A stretch of 41,444 bases of DNA from Xylaria sp. FL1777 (GCA_022578965.1 MU400796.1:1-41444); one strand, 5' to 3'; numbered from the stretch's first letter, positions 8,700 through 21,500 are shown. The notes: a model not told the origin generated them from the letters alone. A program made the numbers and translations.

Positions 8700-11600
8700 G
8701 TTAATAGCTAGCGACTTGTTTTTATCCCGTATTATTATTATTAAACTAATTAGCCCTTTAATAAATTAGTTATTTTTTAGATATTTATTTGCTTTAACGC
8801 TATTGCTATAGCTTAAATTAAAATAGTTGTTTTTTTGTTAACGGCTTTTAACTTGTTAAACTATTTAACTATATACTATTTATATTCTATTGAAAACTTT
8901 GCTAGCGTAAACGTTATTTTTAAAAAAACTTTTTTAAGAAGTTTTCCGATTTTCTTTAAAGCTTTTAAAGCTTATATAACTTCTTAAGCTTTTATACTAC
9001 TTCGAAATAACATATTTTATTAATTAACGCTGTTATAAAAGCATTAAACGTATTATATTAAAACTTAGTTTTACTGCTTAAGCAAAATATTTTCTAACAA
9101 AGTTTATTGTAGTAAACTCTTTTTGCTATATTAATTGCTTTTTTTTTTTTTTTTTTTATTAATTCTCTTTTTTTTTTTATTTTTTCTAGTTTTTTTTCTC
9201 CTTTAGTTTTCTTTAAGTGGTTTTTATTTGTTTTTTTTACATTTTTACGTTATTTTTAGTAAGTTATGCTTATAGCTAATATCTTTTTTAACTTAAAAAA
9301 TTATTATTTTTGCTATTAAGCTGCTGCTTTTCTTAAAAATAACTTGCAGTTATTTTAAGTACAAAAGGTTAACTAAAATACTTTTAATTAACTTTATTGT
9401 TTTAAAGCTTGCTTTAATAATTTTTTTTGCTTATTAAAGCTAGCTTTTATTTGCTTTTATATTATTACTTCTAAAAACTACTTTATTAAATAAGTAATTA
9501 ATGTTCTTAAAGCTAAAAAAGCTATATTATTAACAAATAAACTTATTTAAAACAATATAATTTCTATATTTTTAACTTTTATAAAAGTAAACGTTACTTA
9601 CTTTAGTTTATTACTTTAATACCTTTATATTACTACTATATTAACTAGTACTTTATTTACCTCTTTATTACTTAACTCTAGTCTAAAAATATTTTTTAAC
9701 TCCTTAAACAAGCTAATTTTCTTAAACAATAACATTAAAAAAAAAGCAGCTAAAATTGCTTTAGCAATAAAAGCTATTATTTAAAATAATAGCATTTAAT
9801 CCCTTATAAAGAATATCTTTAACGCAGCAAAAGTAATAGCTACTTGTGCCCTTAAAAAAGCTAATCGTTAAAAAGTGCAATTAGTAAAATATTTTAACCT
9901 TAATCTTTTTAATACTTATAGCATTAGTAAATATATTACGTTAAAAAGCAACGTTTATTAAAAAAACGTTTATTTATTTATAGCTTTCTTTAAGCAGCAT
10001 TTTATTAACTTTAAGCATTAAGCAATGCTATAGAAGTTTTTCCTATAATTATTTTATAAAAACGCTTAAATTTAATATATAAACGTTCTAAATAAAATCA
10101 CTAAAGCTATAATAGCAGCAAGTTTTAAATATGCTATAATTAAACTAAAAAACAAATATAAACAAAATATTATTAATGCTTTTAAAGCAGCTTTAATTAT
10201 TTTTTATACTAAAAATAAAGTTCTTTAAAACGTTTTTATGTGCACTTAAGTAATAAATATAATATAACATTATTATAACTTTAAGTTTATAACTAAAGCT
10301 TAGTTTACTGCTTACATTTAAAATTAGTTATACTTTAACCTTTAGTAAATTTATAAAAAGCTTACTTTAGTTACTTTGCTAAACAGTTTTTTTATTTATA
10401 TTAAAAATAAGCAAAAAGCTTATTATGCTGCTTTATTAAGCTACAGAAAAGTTCTAGCCCTTAAAACTATAATGCTATATTTAACCTTATATGTACTATT
10501 TACTATTAACGCTTTAGTACTAGTACTATAGCAATAAATATTAGCTAACTTTGCTTATAAAGCTAATATAGCTTTTAAAGCCTAATTAAACATAGCTTTT
10601 AAAAATGCGTTTTAGAAAAATTGTTATAAAAACAACTAGCAGTACAGCAATTATTAGTTATTTTATAAGCGTAATCACAAAAAATTCCGCAGAAAATTCT
10701 GCAAAAAATTCTATAAAAGCTGCAGTTCTTATACAAACTATTAGCAACGTAATAATTATAACTATAAACGTAAAAACACCTATTGCTGTAATTATAATAA
10801 CGCATGTAAACAAAAACGTTATTGCTAAGCATAATAACTTTTTAGTTAGTAATTTAAACAATAAATTAAACTTTGTTAAATGCTTAATAAAGCTTATTTT
10901 AAAATTAAAAACGAAGTTATGTTTATTATTAATAAAAACTTTTTAATAAAACACAAAAAACAGTTAATAAGTTAAAAATATATTATAATTAAAAAAATTA
11001 AAAAAAACAGCAAAAAAAAGCTTTTTATTAAATATTCTAACAATAAAAACAAAAAAATTAACTTTTATTTTGTAAGTACTACTAATATAATACCTATAAA
11101 TAAATTAGCAATGCTATTTTGTTGCTACTATAAAAAACAATTCTTTAATAAAACTACGTTCTTGATTTATAGCATTAATAAACGCTATTATAAAACGTTT
11201 TTTTTTGTAGTTAAAGTTAACCTTAAAAAAACTGTTTAATTTAAACCGCATAATAACGGTGCATTTATAGCTAATAACGTTTTTAATACTGTTTTGTTTT
11301 AATTAAACCTTTTTGCTATATGCTATGTTTACTATTTAGCTTTTTATATTTATTTTTAGTTAAAAGCTACTATTTAAAGCAGTTTTAAAATTACTTCTGT
11401 ATATATAAATACTAGCTGCTTAACTGTTATAGTAAAAAAAGCATAGCTAAAAACCTTTACGCTTTACGCCCTTTAACTACAAAATAAAACTTTATTTATA
11501 AAAAGCATTAAAAATATAATAACTTTATTTATTAAAGCAGAATTTTCTTTTTCTGTTTATAGTTATAACTAAAATAGCACTAAAAAACGCGTAAAGTTTA

Positions 11601-12600
11601 ATATTGCAGCATAAATTATAAATAACTTAAAACTTAATTTACTTTTTAAAACAAAATTTCTTAATGCTTACTGCATAACAATTAACTTTGCTTTAAACAT
11701 AATAGCATTTAAAGCTTGTTTAAACATTATTATACTAATTACTATTATTTATAAAAGCACTTTTATTAGCTAATAAACATTAGCAATATTTAATATTGTT
11801 ATACTGCTGTACTTAATAATAGCAATACTAATAATATATATAAATCTTTTGCTATATAATTAAAAAGGCTTTTTAAGAAATTATATCTTTAAACCGGCTA
11901 TTAATAGCGCTATTATAGCTATAGTTTCTAATAATATTAAAGCTATTTCTTTTTTTAACTATACTAACAAATTTATATATATTTAATAAAAAACCCGTTT
12001 TAACACAATTAAAAACTATAAAACAAACATATATATTAACACTACTTAAAACAAAGCTAGCTTTATAGTAACTACTGCAGCTATTAATTAAAACAGCTTA
12101 GCTAATAATTTTTAAATAACTTATAAATTTAGTATTAAAAAAAACATCTTTGCATTACTTTTATTAGTAAACGCTATAGCTTAAAATATTTAGGCTACCT
12201 TTAGAAAATCTAAAGTAGCTAGTAAAACGTTATTATTACTTAAAGCCTAGCGTTCTAAAAAAGTTCCTTTAGTAAAAACATAAAACAATGTTTATGTTTA
12301 TACAAAAAACTAAAAACATACTAATAAGCTAAAAGTGCTGCTTAAAAGTTATATAACTTAACAAATATAAAATATAGTTATTATAAATAAAAACAACATA
12401 ATAAAAGTTAACCTTGTTAAAAAATAGCAACACTAAGTTATATTTACTGCACGTTTATATGCTTTTAAACTAAAAAACAAAAAGCTTATAAATAAAGTTT
12501 TCAATAAAATATATTTTAAAAATAAACTATACTTTATAAAGCATTTTACTTTTTTTAGCTGCTTAGTTTTTATTACTTAAAAAATTATAAACAAAATTAA
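8700..12600 (+). pseudogene. Gypsy-2 gag/protease region, heavily decayed
   Basis: This lies between the 5' LTR and the RT. The longest open stretch, 10605-10946 (113 codons), has an imperfect repeat of N-S-A-E-N-S-A-K-N-S and many Ile/Asn. I recognise no Gag or protease motif with confidence. Position alone suggests Gag and protease. The overlapping minus-strand frames at 10599-10861 are shadows. Confidence 0.5.
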
Positions 12601-14339
12601 AAAAAGTTATATAATAGTTAATTTTTACGCTTTAAATTATATTATTGTTTTTAACGTTTATTCTTTATTTACTTAAAAAGCTATTATTGCAAAGCTATAA
12701 AGTTATGCTTACATTACTGTTATAAATTATTTAAAGTTTTTTTACTAGCTGCTAATTTAGCTTAGTTATTATAACTATATAATAATAGTTTTTCTGCGAA
12801 AACTAAAAGTATTTATTATAGCTTTAATAAAGTTTTAAAATAGCCTTAGTTTTACTTAACGGTTTATAAACAATAAACTAGCTTTGCATGCGCAATATTA
12901 TATAGCTTATATTAATAATGTTGTTATATACTTAAAAATAGCCTTTAAGCATTTTAATTATATTTTTGCTGTTTTAAATTTTTTTAAAAGTATTAATTTA
13001 GGCCTTAAACCTGCAAAATCTTTTATAGTTTATTTTTTTGTTTGCTTACTTAGTTTTTTTATAAATAGTTTTAAAATAGCAATAATAAAAAATTAAATCT
13101 TTACTATATAAAAAATAACCTTGCTACGCACTTTAGCTACATTAAAAATATACATTAGTATAATTAGTTTTCTTAAAAAATTTATTTCATAATATTAGCA
13201 AAAGCTAGCGCTTTTGCAAGCACATAAAACTAAACTTCTAGCAAACAGTTATAATTTAAAAGCTATACTAATAATAATAACTACGTAGTAATAATAAATA
13301 TTACAAGTTTAGTTTAACTTTACTTTAAAAAAAAAGAAAAGTTTTTATATATTACAAATATAGCTTATAAAAATAAATTATTTAGTTCACTAAAATTATT
13401 TTTATATTTTTTTTTTTAAAATAAACGCTTTTTGCAAACGTAAATACAAAATTATAATCTTTTACTTTAACAATAAATAAAATAGTTAATATATTTTAAT
13501 TAATTTTATTTGTTTAATAATATTTTTTAATAAAGTTTTAACATAAAATAAAAGCAAATATAGCACAACTAAATTAAAAATGTTTAGCTTTATATAGTTA
13601 TATTACTAGTTATAAATATAACTTTAGTTTTGCATTTTTTTAGTAGTAGTTTTAATAAACTATAAAGCTACTTAAAAAATTATTAATTAAATTAATTTGC
13701 AATCTATAAATATTATAAAGCTTAACGTTAAACTTATAATAGCTTTTATTTACTTATTGCAGTTTTAATTAAATATATAATATATATTTAATTATATTAA
13801 CTTAATACTAAATGCTTTTAGCTAGCTTTTAATTATTCTAAATTTTTAAAACTTTACTGTTACATTTAATAAAACTAGCAAACAGCTTAAAAATATTATT
13901 AATAATTTTAACTACTTTGCTAAAATAAAAGTTATTATTAACGCTAAATAACGTACAAAATTAACACAAAAATATTTAAATAACCTTTGTTTTGCTAATA
14001 TTTTTAAAACATTGCAAAAACAGCAAAAAAACATAAAAAACCTAAAAGTTAAACATAAGCTATTAGTTTTATTTTTTTACTGTTTTAATAATAAGCTTTT
14101 TTATGCTATTTATTAAAACGGCTTATAACGCCTTTATATTTTAGTTGCTTGTTATTAAAACTTTTTTTGTATAGCTTATAATAATAAACACTATTTTAAA
14201 CTTAAAAGAATGCTTTATAAGCTACAAAATTTTATAATTTATAATATATTTAAATAAATTTATAACTATAAGCAGCATTGTTTAGCTTGCTTTAAATATA
14301 TAACTAACTATTATAAAGCGTTAAAAAAACTTAAGCTTA

Positions 14340-14900
14340 TTTATAAACTTGCTATACTTTTTTATATATTAATAATAAACTTTATTATAAGCTTTTTAAA
14401 AGTACTTTTAGCAAATACTTTTTAAGCTATACTAAGCTATAATTACTATAATTGCTTTTTTATTATAATTTGCAAATTTTCCAAAAAATGCTTATTAATA
14501 CCCGGCTATATTTAATATATAGCTATAAAATAAGCAACAATTGTGCTTAAAGTTCTTTTTTTATACAATTAAAGCATGCTTTAAAAGATTATTTTTAATA
14601 AAAATCGCAAGTTTATATTTAAGTTTTAGCAAATACTATAAACTTAAATAAAAACTACATTTGGCGTTATAACAAGCTACTATTTTTAAACGAACAACTA
14701 AAGCAAAAAACAAAACTAAAATATAAAAATAGCTATTTATTATTACATTTATACATGCAAAAACGTTTTATAGCTTAATATTATTTTAGCATTATAGCAT
14801 AATTTTAATAATATAATATTATTAGTTCTAAAACAAAGTTTTAACAAAGTTATCTTTAGCTTTAAGCTTAAAACTACTTTATTAGTTATAAAAGTGCTTT
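14340..14900 (+). pseudogene. Gypsy-2 integrase core, D,D-35-E triad destroyed
   Basis: The first catalytic Asp (pattern T-I-D-F-I) is AAC at 14378-14380. The second (pattern S-D-R-D-R-K-F) is AAT at 14597-14599, with the next Asp also Asn at 14603. The third, Glu of G-Q-S-E-R, is AAA (Lys) at 14705-14707. The last two are exactly 35 residues apart, and all three share one frame. The block Y-H-P-Q-T-D-G-Q at 14678-14701 is converted codon by codon by C>T and G>A only. Confidence 0.93.
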
Positions 14901-15301
14901 TTAAAGCTTTTAATTTTAAATTATAGCAATAAATGCATTAAAAAAATACAAAAACAGCAATTAATTTTGCTGCAGTTAATATAAAAATATGCTATAATGT
15001 TTAATATAATCTAGTTTAATTAAAAGCAAAAAACAAAGTTTATTTAAAATTGCATAAAGAATATTATTTGCTTAAAAAACTACTAAAAAAGTAATTTGCT
15101 TAACAAACAAAACTGTTTATAATACTTCGTTATATTAATAAACTTACTTACAAACTAAATTTTCTTAAATATTAAAAAGTACATTAAGTAGTTTTAGTTG
15201 CTTATTTATTTTTAGCTCTTAAAAAACAAAATCCTTTTAATAAAAAATTTAAGCATTTAAAACATATTTTAATAAGAAATAACATAAATAATTATATTTT
15301 T

Positions 15302-15420
15302 TATAAAATCAAAAGTTTTTTAGCTTAACGCATTTTATATATAAAAAAAAAACTATAGCTTAAATACTTTATACATTAAAAAAGCTATAAAAGTTAATAT
15401 AACAAATAGTATTTGCGTAT
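15302..15420 (+). pseudogene. Gypsy-2 C-terminal chromodomain remnant
   Basis: The frame reads Y-K-I-K-S-F-L-A-stop-R-I-L-Y-I ... L-K-Y-F-I-H-stop-K-S-Y-K-S, matching Y-x-I-E-x-L-L-x-R-R ... L-K-Y-L-V-R-W-K-x-Y of chromodomains. The Trp is a stop. This classes Gypsy-2 with the chromoviruses, like Gypsy-1, although the two differ clearly in sequence. Confidence 0.8.
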
Positions 15421-15687
15421 ACTACTAATAAAAAATGCAGTAAAATTAGTAAAAAAGTATAATAAAAAGCATTTATTAACTTTAAATAATTTAAAAATAA
15501 AAAAAAATTCAAAAAGCATAAATAGTTAATATAAGCTAAAAGTACTAAAAAAACTACTATAAAACTAAAAAATTATAAACATAATTCTTAAAACTAATAT
15601 TATAATAAACTTGCTACGCTATTATTTAAAACAATTATTTGCTTAAATACTTAGCGTACTAGCGTAAACATTACATCTTTAAATCAA

Positions 15688-15842
15688 CATTAATTTTTTT
15701 GCTTTGCTATTTTAACTATATATATATTAATATCTTAAAAAAAGCGTTTTGTACTATTAATTAATTAATACTAATTTTTTTGCCTTGCTATTTTAACTTT
15801 ATGTATATTTATATCTTAAAAAAAGCATTTTGTACTATTAAT
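15688..15842 (+). repeat. Two-copy tandem duplication, period about 81 bp
   Basis: Copy 1 (15688-15762) and copy 2 (about 15769-15842) share TTGCTATTTTAACT, ATATCTTAAAAAAAGC and TTTTGTACTATTAATT in the same order. Differences are mainly C/T and A/G. Located in the post-pol part of Gypsy-2. Confidence 0.85.
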
Positions 15843-18029
15843 TCTTTTTATATGTAATAACGCTTAATGTTTTCTTTACGCAGTTTTTTTGTTTATTCTT
15901 TTTTTATTAATCCTTATATTTTTTGTACGCTTGCATTTTTTACATACTTGCATTTCTTGCATACCTATATTTTTTATATAATTAGTTTTTTTTTACTAAT
16001 TCTTGTATTTATATGTAATTGTAATAGCTTAAAACTAAAAAACTATTGTTTGTATAAACCTAGCATTATTTAATAATTAAGTTAATATATTTATTAAAAA
16101 AAGCGTTCTTAAGCTAACTTTTAACTATAAAAGTAATCTATAATATATTGTTTTTAAGTATTAAGCTTTTATTTTAGTAGCTCGTAAAGCTAAAGCTTAT
16201 AACTAATATAAAAAAATCTTAGAAGCAACTAAAAATTTTAAAAGTTTTGCTTTTAATATAAAAACAAAAAAACAAAATTATTAAACTAATTATATTATTA
16301 AAACTAATAATGCTAAGCTTATTTGTTTAGCTATTATGTTATAATAGTATTAGCAATAAATATTAAAGCAATACTTAATGCAAATAAAACTGTTTTTTAA
16401 AGTAATTATTTAGTATTTAGTTATAATTGCGCTAAACAAGCAGCTATTTAAGTTTAAGCTATACGCTATTATTAAAAAGCGTTTTAAAAAAATTATTAAG
16501 CAGCATATTTATAATAACTATAAATATATTCTATAATACAAAAACCTGCTAACCTTTAAGCAAATTAAAGCTTTATGCATTTTTAAAAGCGCTGTTTAAA
16601 GTTTTAGTACTTTTTTTAACGTTATTAAAGCTTTTTTTATGTAAACCAGCTTTATATTTTTAGCAGTAGTAACAAAAAATATTAAAATATTTAATTATTA
16701 ATACTAATAATACCGCAAAAACTTAAAGCGCATTAAAGCTAAAAACGTTTTTAAAGTTAAAGCTTAAACAATTTTTTCTAACAATAAAAACAATAAAAAC
16801 TACAATTAAAAAAAATCTAACAAAAATAATACTGTTAACTTTATAAGTAATGCTAATATAATATATACTTATAATTTTAATTAGTTGCAAACTTTACAAA
16901 CTTTTTAAAACGCTTTTGTTAAAGCGTTATTAAAGCTAATTATTTTATTTAAACAAAAATAAACCGCTAAAAATATTTTTCTACAAGCTAAAAATATTAT
17001 TAGCTTTATAAAAGCAAACTTTAACATAAACTACAAATTAATTATATATATAATATAAAGCTAGATATACTAAAAACTAGCTTATTAGCTTAAAACTAGC
17101 AAAATTAATTTAGTTTTAGCAATTTTTACTTTATACTAAATAGTATACGTTAAGCATAAAGCTGTTCTTTTTAAAACAGTTTACGTTAGCTATACAAAAC
17201 AACAAGCTTTATATAAAAACGCTATTAATAATAAAGCAATAAATGCTATACTAACAACTAAAGTTAACTAAAAGCTTTTAGTTAATATTATTGCTACAAA
17301 CTTTATAAATAGTTTTGCTACTATTTAAAGCTTAATAATAGCTAATAAAGTTAAACTAACTAACCTTAAAAAAAATCTAAACAATAAAGTTTATTATATA
17401 GTTTAAAAAGCATTAAGTAGCAATATTATTAACAAAAAAATATATAATATACTCCGTAAAAAAAAACAAAGTTTTGCTATAATAGCTACTAAAACTTTAT
17501 TATTTTAAAAAAATCTAACTATAATTTTTAATACTTTTATTACTTTGCGTAAATATAAGCGCTATATTTTTAATAACATAATTTTTACTGCTAGCTTACA
17601 TTATTAAAGCAGTTTTAATAATATTTCGCTAGCAAGCATTAAACGCATGCAAATTAAAATGCTTTTTTAGCAATTAATTATTATAACACCTTAATATAAC
17701 TTATTTACTCCAAAAAACATATCTTTTAAAATGCTACCTTATTTTTAATATATTTTTGCTAATGTTTTTAAGCAACTTAGTTAAAACATTAAAACTTTAC
17801 AAAAGCGTTAAGTTTTTTTAAAAAAATCATTATTTATTAAAACATTAATATAAGCTTTAAAATAGCTATTATATAAATTAGTAAGCTTTATAAACTAGCA
17901 AAAGTTTTATATATAAAATAAATTGTTTTTTAAAACAATATTTTATTATTAATGTTTTTTTAAAAATAAATTCTAAAAAAAAGCTTCCTATAAAAAACTT
18001 CTTAAAAATAATATTTAATATAAAAATAA

Positions 18030-18190
18030 CATTTAGTAAAATTGTTTATGCAATAACATTTTAGCAGAATTATCCTAGTAAAAATAACATCCTAGCAAAG
18101 TTATTTTAGTAAAATTGTCCTAATAAAATTAATCCGATAAAATTATTTTAACAAAAGTTCTAGCAAAATTATTAGTAAAATAATATCATA
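18030..18190 (+). repeat. Degenerate minisatellite near the Gypsy-2 3' LTR
   Basis: Repeated variants of CCTAGTAAAA / CCTAGCAAAGTTAT / CCTAATAAAATTA / CCGATAAAATTATT, with units of roughly 15-19 bp, at least eight. It retains more TpC and CpC than its surroundings. Confidence 0.7.
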
Positions 18191-18298
18191 AAATTATAAC
18201 GTTATATTATATAATTTTTCCTTAAAAAAAAAACTATTGTTTACTAAAACGTTAACATAAGCGCTAAAACAGTACTAATAAAAACGTTAGTTTTTGTT

Positions 18299-18312
18299 AA
18301 AAAAAGGCAAAT
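18299..18312 (+). promoter_or_regulatory. Gypsy-2 polypurine tract
   Basis: AAAAAAAAGGCAAA directly abuts the 3' LTR. The position is that of the plus-strand DNA primer in LTR elements. A single C interrupts it. Confidence 0.65.
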
Positions 18313-18498
18313 AAAAAGCTTCCCATAAAAGTTTTCCGTAAAAAGGCTTCTTTAAAACGTTTTCTTAAAAACGCTTTCCTTAAAACGCTTTCTTTAAAAA
18401 AATAGCTAGCCTAATATAATTATGGTTTAATAAACCTTGTTTTAAAGGCTTAGTTTAACAATACAACAACTTTTAGACTTCATTAAGCTAGCTTACTA
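18313..18498 (+). repeat. Gypsy-2 3' LTR
   Basis: 186 bp, partner of 8513-8699. It retains more C and G than the 5' copy, for example CTTCCC, TTTCCG and AAGGCTT where the 5' copy has T or A. Confidence 0.9.
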
Positions 18499-18503
18499 TA
18501 ATG
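18499..18503 (+). repeat. 5-bp target-site duplication of Gypsy-2, right copy (TAATG)
   Basis: Follows the 3' LTR directly; matches TAATA at 8508-8512 except for one G/A transition. Confidence 0.78.
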
Positions 18504-18699
18504 TTAGATCTTTTTTAGCTATACTTTTACTATTGCTTATAAGCTTGCCTTTTATTTAATTTCTAGCTTTTTAAGCTTTTATGTTTTAAATAAAGGTTTT
18601 AATTTTTTTTGTTGCTTTTTAAATCGATTTTTTAGCTACTAAGCTTTTTATGCAATGCTTACAAGCTGTTGTTTTGCTGCTAAAATATAAGTTAATAAA

Positions 18700-21500
18700 A
18701 AAAATTCTTATTTTAGTTTTTAAGTGCTTTGTTTTAATTGCTTTAAAAGCTTTAGTTATACGTTTAAAGTACTTATTTTAAATTATTGCTAGTAAATTAG
18801 CAATGCTTTTTGCTTTATTTTCTTTAAAGTTTTTATACTAAGTTATTGCGCTATAAACTAAAGTGCTTTATATTATTATAACGTATATTTACTTTATTTT
18901 TGTTATATTACTACTTTATATAAAGTTTTATAGCTTAGTTACTATATATAACTAAATGCTTAATTTTTTTTTAAGCTTTGCTAAATGTTTTTTTTATTTT
19001 ATATTTTTGTTAAACTATACTTTTAAAAACTTTGCGTTGTTTTTTAAGTATATTATTGCGTTAAAAAAGTGTATTACTTATATAAACGTTATTTTACTAC
19101 TAAAAAAATACATTAATTTGCTTTTTTGTAATATAAACTTTATTTTATATTGTTTTACTTAGCTTTTATATGTTTTTTATGCTATTTTTAAAGCTTTGCA
19201 ATTTTGCTTTATATTTAAGTCTGCTATAATAAAGTTAATATTATTAATAAAACTAACTATTATTAGCTTTTAATATATAGTAAAATTGTTATAAAGTATT
19301 AAAATATATAAAAAAAAAAAAAACAATAAAAACAAGAACTTTTAAAAAACTTTGGTTTTTAGCGCTATTAGTTAAAATACTGCTTTATTAAAGCAAAAAT
19401 GCACTATATAGTTTAATATAAAAAAGTTTACTTATATAACTATTTAAAAAAAAAAGCCTTTTTATTATAAAATATATATTATTTTTTTTTTATTAATAGT
19501 ATTAAAAGCTTTTATAATGTTTAACTGTAATAAAAACGCTATGCTTTTTTTGCTAATTGCTTTTTTTGCTTTTTTTAATACTAGTTTAATAGCTATATTT
19601 ATTAATTTGTTTTATTTATTACTTATTTAGTTGTTTAGCAAAAAACTTTCTTGCTTAGCTACTTTTGCTATATAATAATATAGCTTTTTTTTTAGCACTT
19701 TTTCTATTATATAAATAAACGCAATAAAATGCCACTTTTTAGCTGTTTTTTTAATTTTTTTTAACTTTTTAGGTTTAAATATAATTACTACTTTTGTTTG
19801 CTTAAATTGCATTAAGTAATACTTTAATAAAAAGCTAATAATATATAGTATTGCTATTTTTTTTGCTAAAGCAAGTTTATAAGCTTTAAAAAAGCTATTA
19901 AATAATAAGTTATTTTTTAGCGCTTTTTATAATGCTAACTTTTATATTAGCAATATTATATTTTTTTTTTTTATATTAACGTTAATTATAAACTTTTAGT
20001 AGCTATTATAAGTTAGGTTTTTTTTAAGTATATTAAATAAGTTTGCTAGTAATGCAAAAAAAAAGCGTTTTATTAATAAAGCTATTTTTTTTTTAAAAGT
20101 ACTAGTAAAAAATAGCTTATTTTTTGTTTGTTTTAGCAATAAAATCATAATAATTTTTAAAGCTAGCTTATAAGTAAACTTTGCTTATTTAGCTAAGTTT
20201 TATAATAATTTAGAATTTTTAAATGCTTTTGTAAATACTTATTTTTAGCTACGTTTTTATGCTTTTTATACTTTATTACTAAAGATTTTTTTTTTTTTTT
20301 TAAAAGCTTGCTATGCTGCTTTAGTTCTTTTGCTTTAAAACTTATAGTACGCTTGTTTTACTTTTTTTTTGTTTTAACTACTTTTAAAAACTATTAAAGT
20401 AATGCTTAATGTTTTTTTTTTATAGTTTTTTTAAGCGTTATTTTGTTTGTTATTTTTATTAGTTGCTAAATTAAAAAGTTAAAAACATTATTTAGCTTGT
20501 TAAATATACGTAGTATATATGTTTTTATAATAATAGCTTTTGCTTTTATAGCTGCTTTATTTTTATTTAATTTAAGCTAGTTTTATTTTTTTGCTTTTTT
20601 TAAGTATTTTTATAAAGCTATTTTTAAATTAATTATAATTTTTAATACTTTATAGTTAAAACTTAGCTACTTTAAGTTCTTTTAATAAATAGTAATTAAA
20701 TTACTAAACATTTATATTAAGTTTATTATTAAGCTTTTTTATTTATGCTTTATTTTAGTTACTTTTTTTTAAAGAATAATTAGCATAAAATTTTATTATA
20801 TAATAAACTTAAGCAGTTTATTTGCTTTTTAGCTTTTTTTGCTTTTTAAGTTTTATAATAAGTAATAAAAGTTAAAATTATTTATAAATATATAGCGTTT
20901 TTTTAGTTTGCTTGCTTTATATATTTTTTAAATTAAACTATATTAAACTATTTTTTTTTAATTTAACAAATATATTAACTATAAAAATACTGCTAAGTTA
21001 TTATTGCTTATTATAACCTTTGCTTAGTTTTTATTAGCGTTTTTTGCTAGTATTTTTATTATAATTTTTTTATTTATATATAGCATAGCTTTGCTTTTTA
21101 ACTAAATAACCTAATAGCTACTACTATTAAAGCAATATATATTGCTATATTTATTAATTATTAGCTTTTAAACTGCTATATAATTAAAGCTATTATTTTG
21201 CAGCATATATACTATATTACTTTTAAATTTTGTAATGTTTTAAAAAGCAATATTATATATTATTAAGTTAATAAAAATAAGTTTTTGCTTGTATTGCTAA
21301 TTTGCTGTTTTTTTGCTAGTAATTTTTTTTTATTTAGCTTTATAAATACTAATGCTATTACCATTTTTAAATTATTTTTATTTATTTTTTTGCTTATTAC
21401 TACTGCTTTTTTAGCACTTTAAAAGCTTTTAAGTTATAACATATATATTGCTTTTGCTTTATTTTTTTGTTTGACTTTTTTTTAGCAAGCTTTATTTTAT
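18700..21500 (-). pseudogene. LINE-2 ORF2 (reverse transcriptase), decayed
   Basis: The open minus-strand stretch 19812-19627 carries V-I-I-F-K-P-K-K-L-K-K then W-H-F-I-A-F-I-Y-I-I-E-K-V-L-K-K, the LINE RT block K-P-G-K ... W-R-P-I-A-L-L-x-T-I-x-K-x-L-E. Further along the minus strand, the catalytic F-A-D-D box at 19240-19251 reads F-I-N-N: both Asp are Asn and Ala is Ile. The N-terminal half (about 20600-21500) should hold the AP-type endonuclease by position, but I could not confirm its motifs. Confidence 0.85.

Larger units (their letters stand above)
12600..15440 (+). pseudogene. Gypsy-2 pol (RT, RNase H, integrase, chromodomain), decayed
   Basis: All domains downstream of 12884 share one frame. 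RT: an open stretch (12884-13096) carries Y-I-N-N-V-V-I-Y at 12908-12931, where the YIDD catalytic pair at 12914-12919 is now Asn-Asn, followed by L-N-F-F-K-S-I-N-L-G-L-K-P. RNase H (13500-13860): the V-L-T-D-H-K-A-T motif has Asp at 13658-13660 changed to Asn, with a later P-D-A-L-S-R-like end. Zinc finger: first His now Tyr at 14177, His kept at 14189, Cys kept at 14279 and 14288. Integrase core 14340-14900; chromodomain 15302-15420. Upstream of 12884 the RT frame seems to shift, so a small indel is possible near 12860. Confidence 0.93.
15441..18312 (+). other. Gypsy-2 post-pol region with an unidentified decayed reading frame
   Basis: A 2.9-kb stretch between pol and the 3' LTR. From about 16160 to 16700 the frame in phase with 16180 has relatively few stops and a plausible amino-acid mix (…F-K-S-F-A-F-N-I-K-T-K…, …T-F-K-Q-I-K-A-L-C-I-F…). 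It looks like a former protein, perhaps an extra ORF or part of a nested element; I do not recognise a family. The open stretch 15867-16073 is hydrophobic and contains short internal repeats, so it may be a chance frame over repeats. Confidence 0.45.
8513..18498 (+). mobile_element. Gypsy-2: complete but dead 10-kb LTR chromovirus, inserted in LINE-2
   Basis: Bounded by 187/186-bp LTRs and a 5-bp TSD. LINE-2 sequence continues from 18499 on one side to 8512 on the other. The pol domains on the plus strand run RT, RNase H, integrase, chromodomain. A purine tract at 18299-18312 (interrupted by one C) abuts the 3' LTR as the polypurine primer site. I could not identify a primer-binding site after the 5' LTR. 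About 2.9 kb lies between the chromodomain and the 3' LTR, longer than usual for this class. Confidence 0.92.

Noticed and set aside
15867..16073. 68-codon plus-strand frame with several predicted membrane-like stretches
   Set aside because: It covers short repeats of the CTTGCATTTTTTACATA type; no homology recognised and the sense codons look incidental. Kept only as part of the unresolved Gypsy-2 tail.
18956..19162. 68-codon plus-strand frame
   Set aside because: Antisense to LINE-2 ORF2 just past its RT active site; composition is explained by the T-rich strand.
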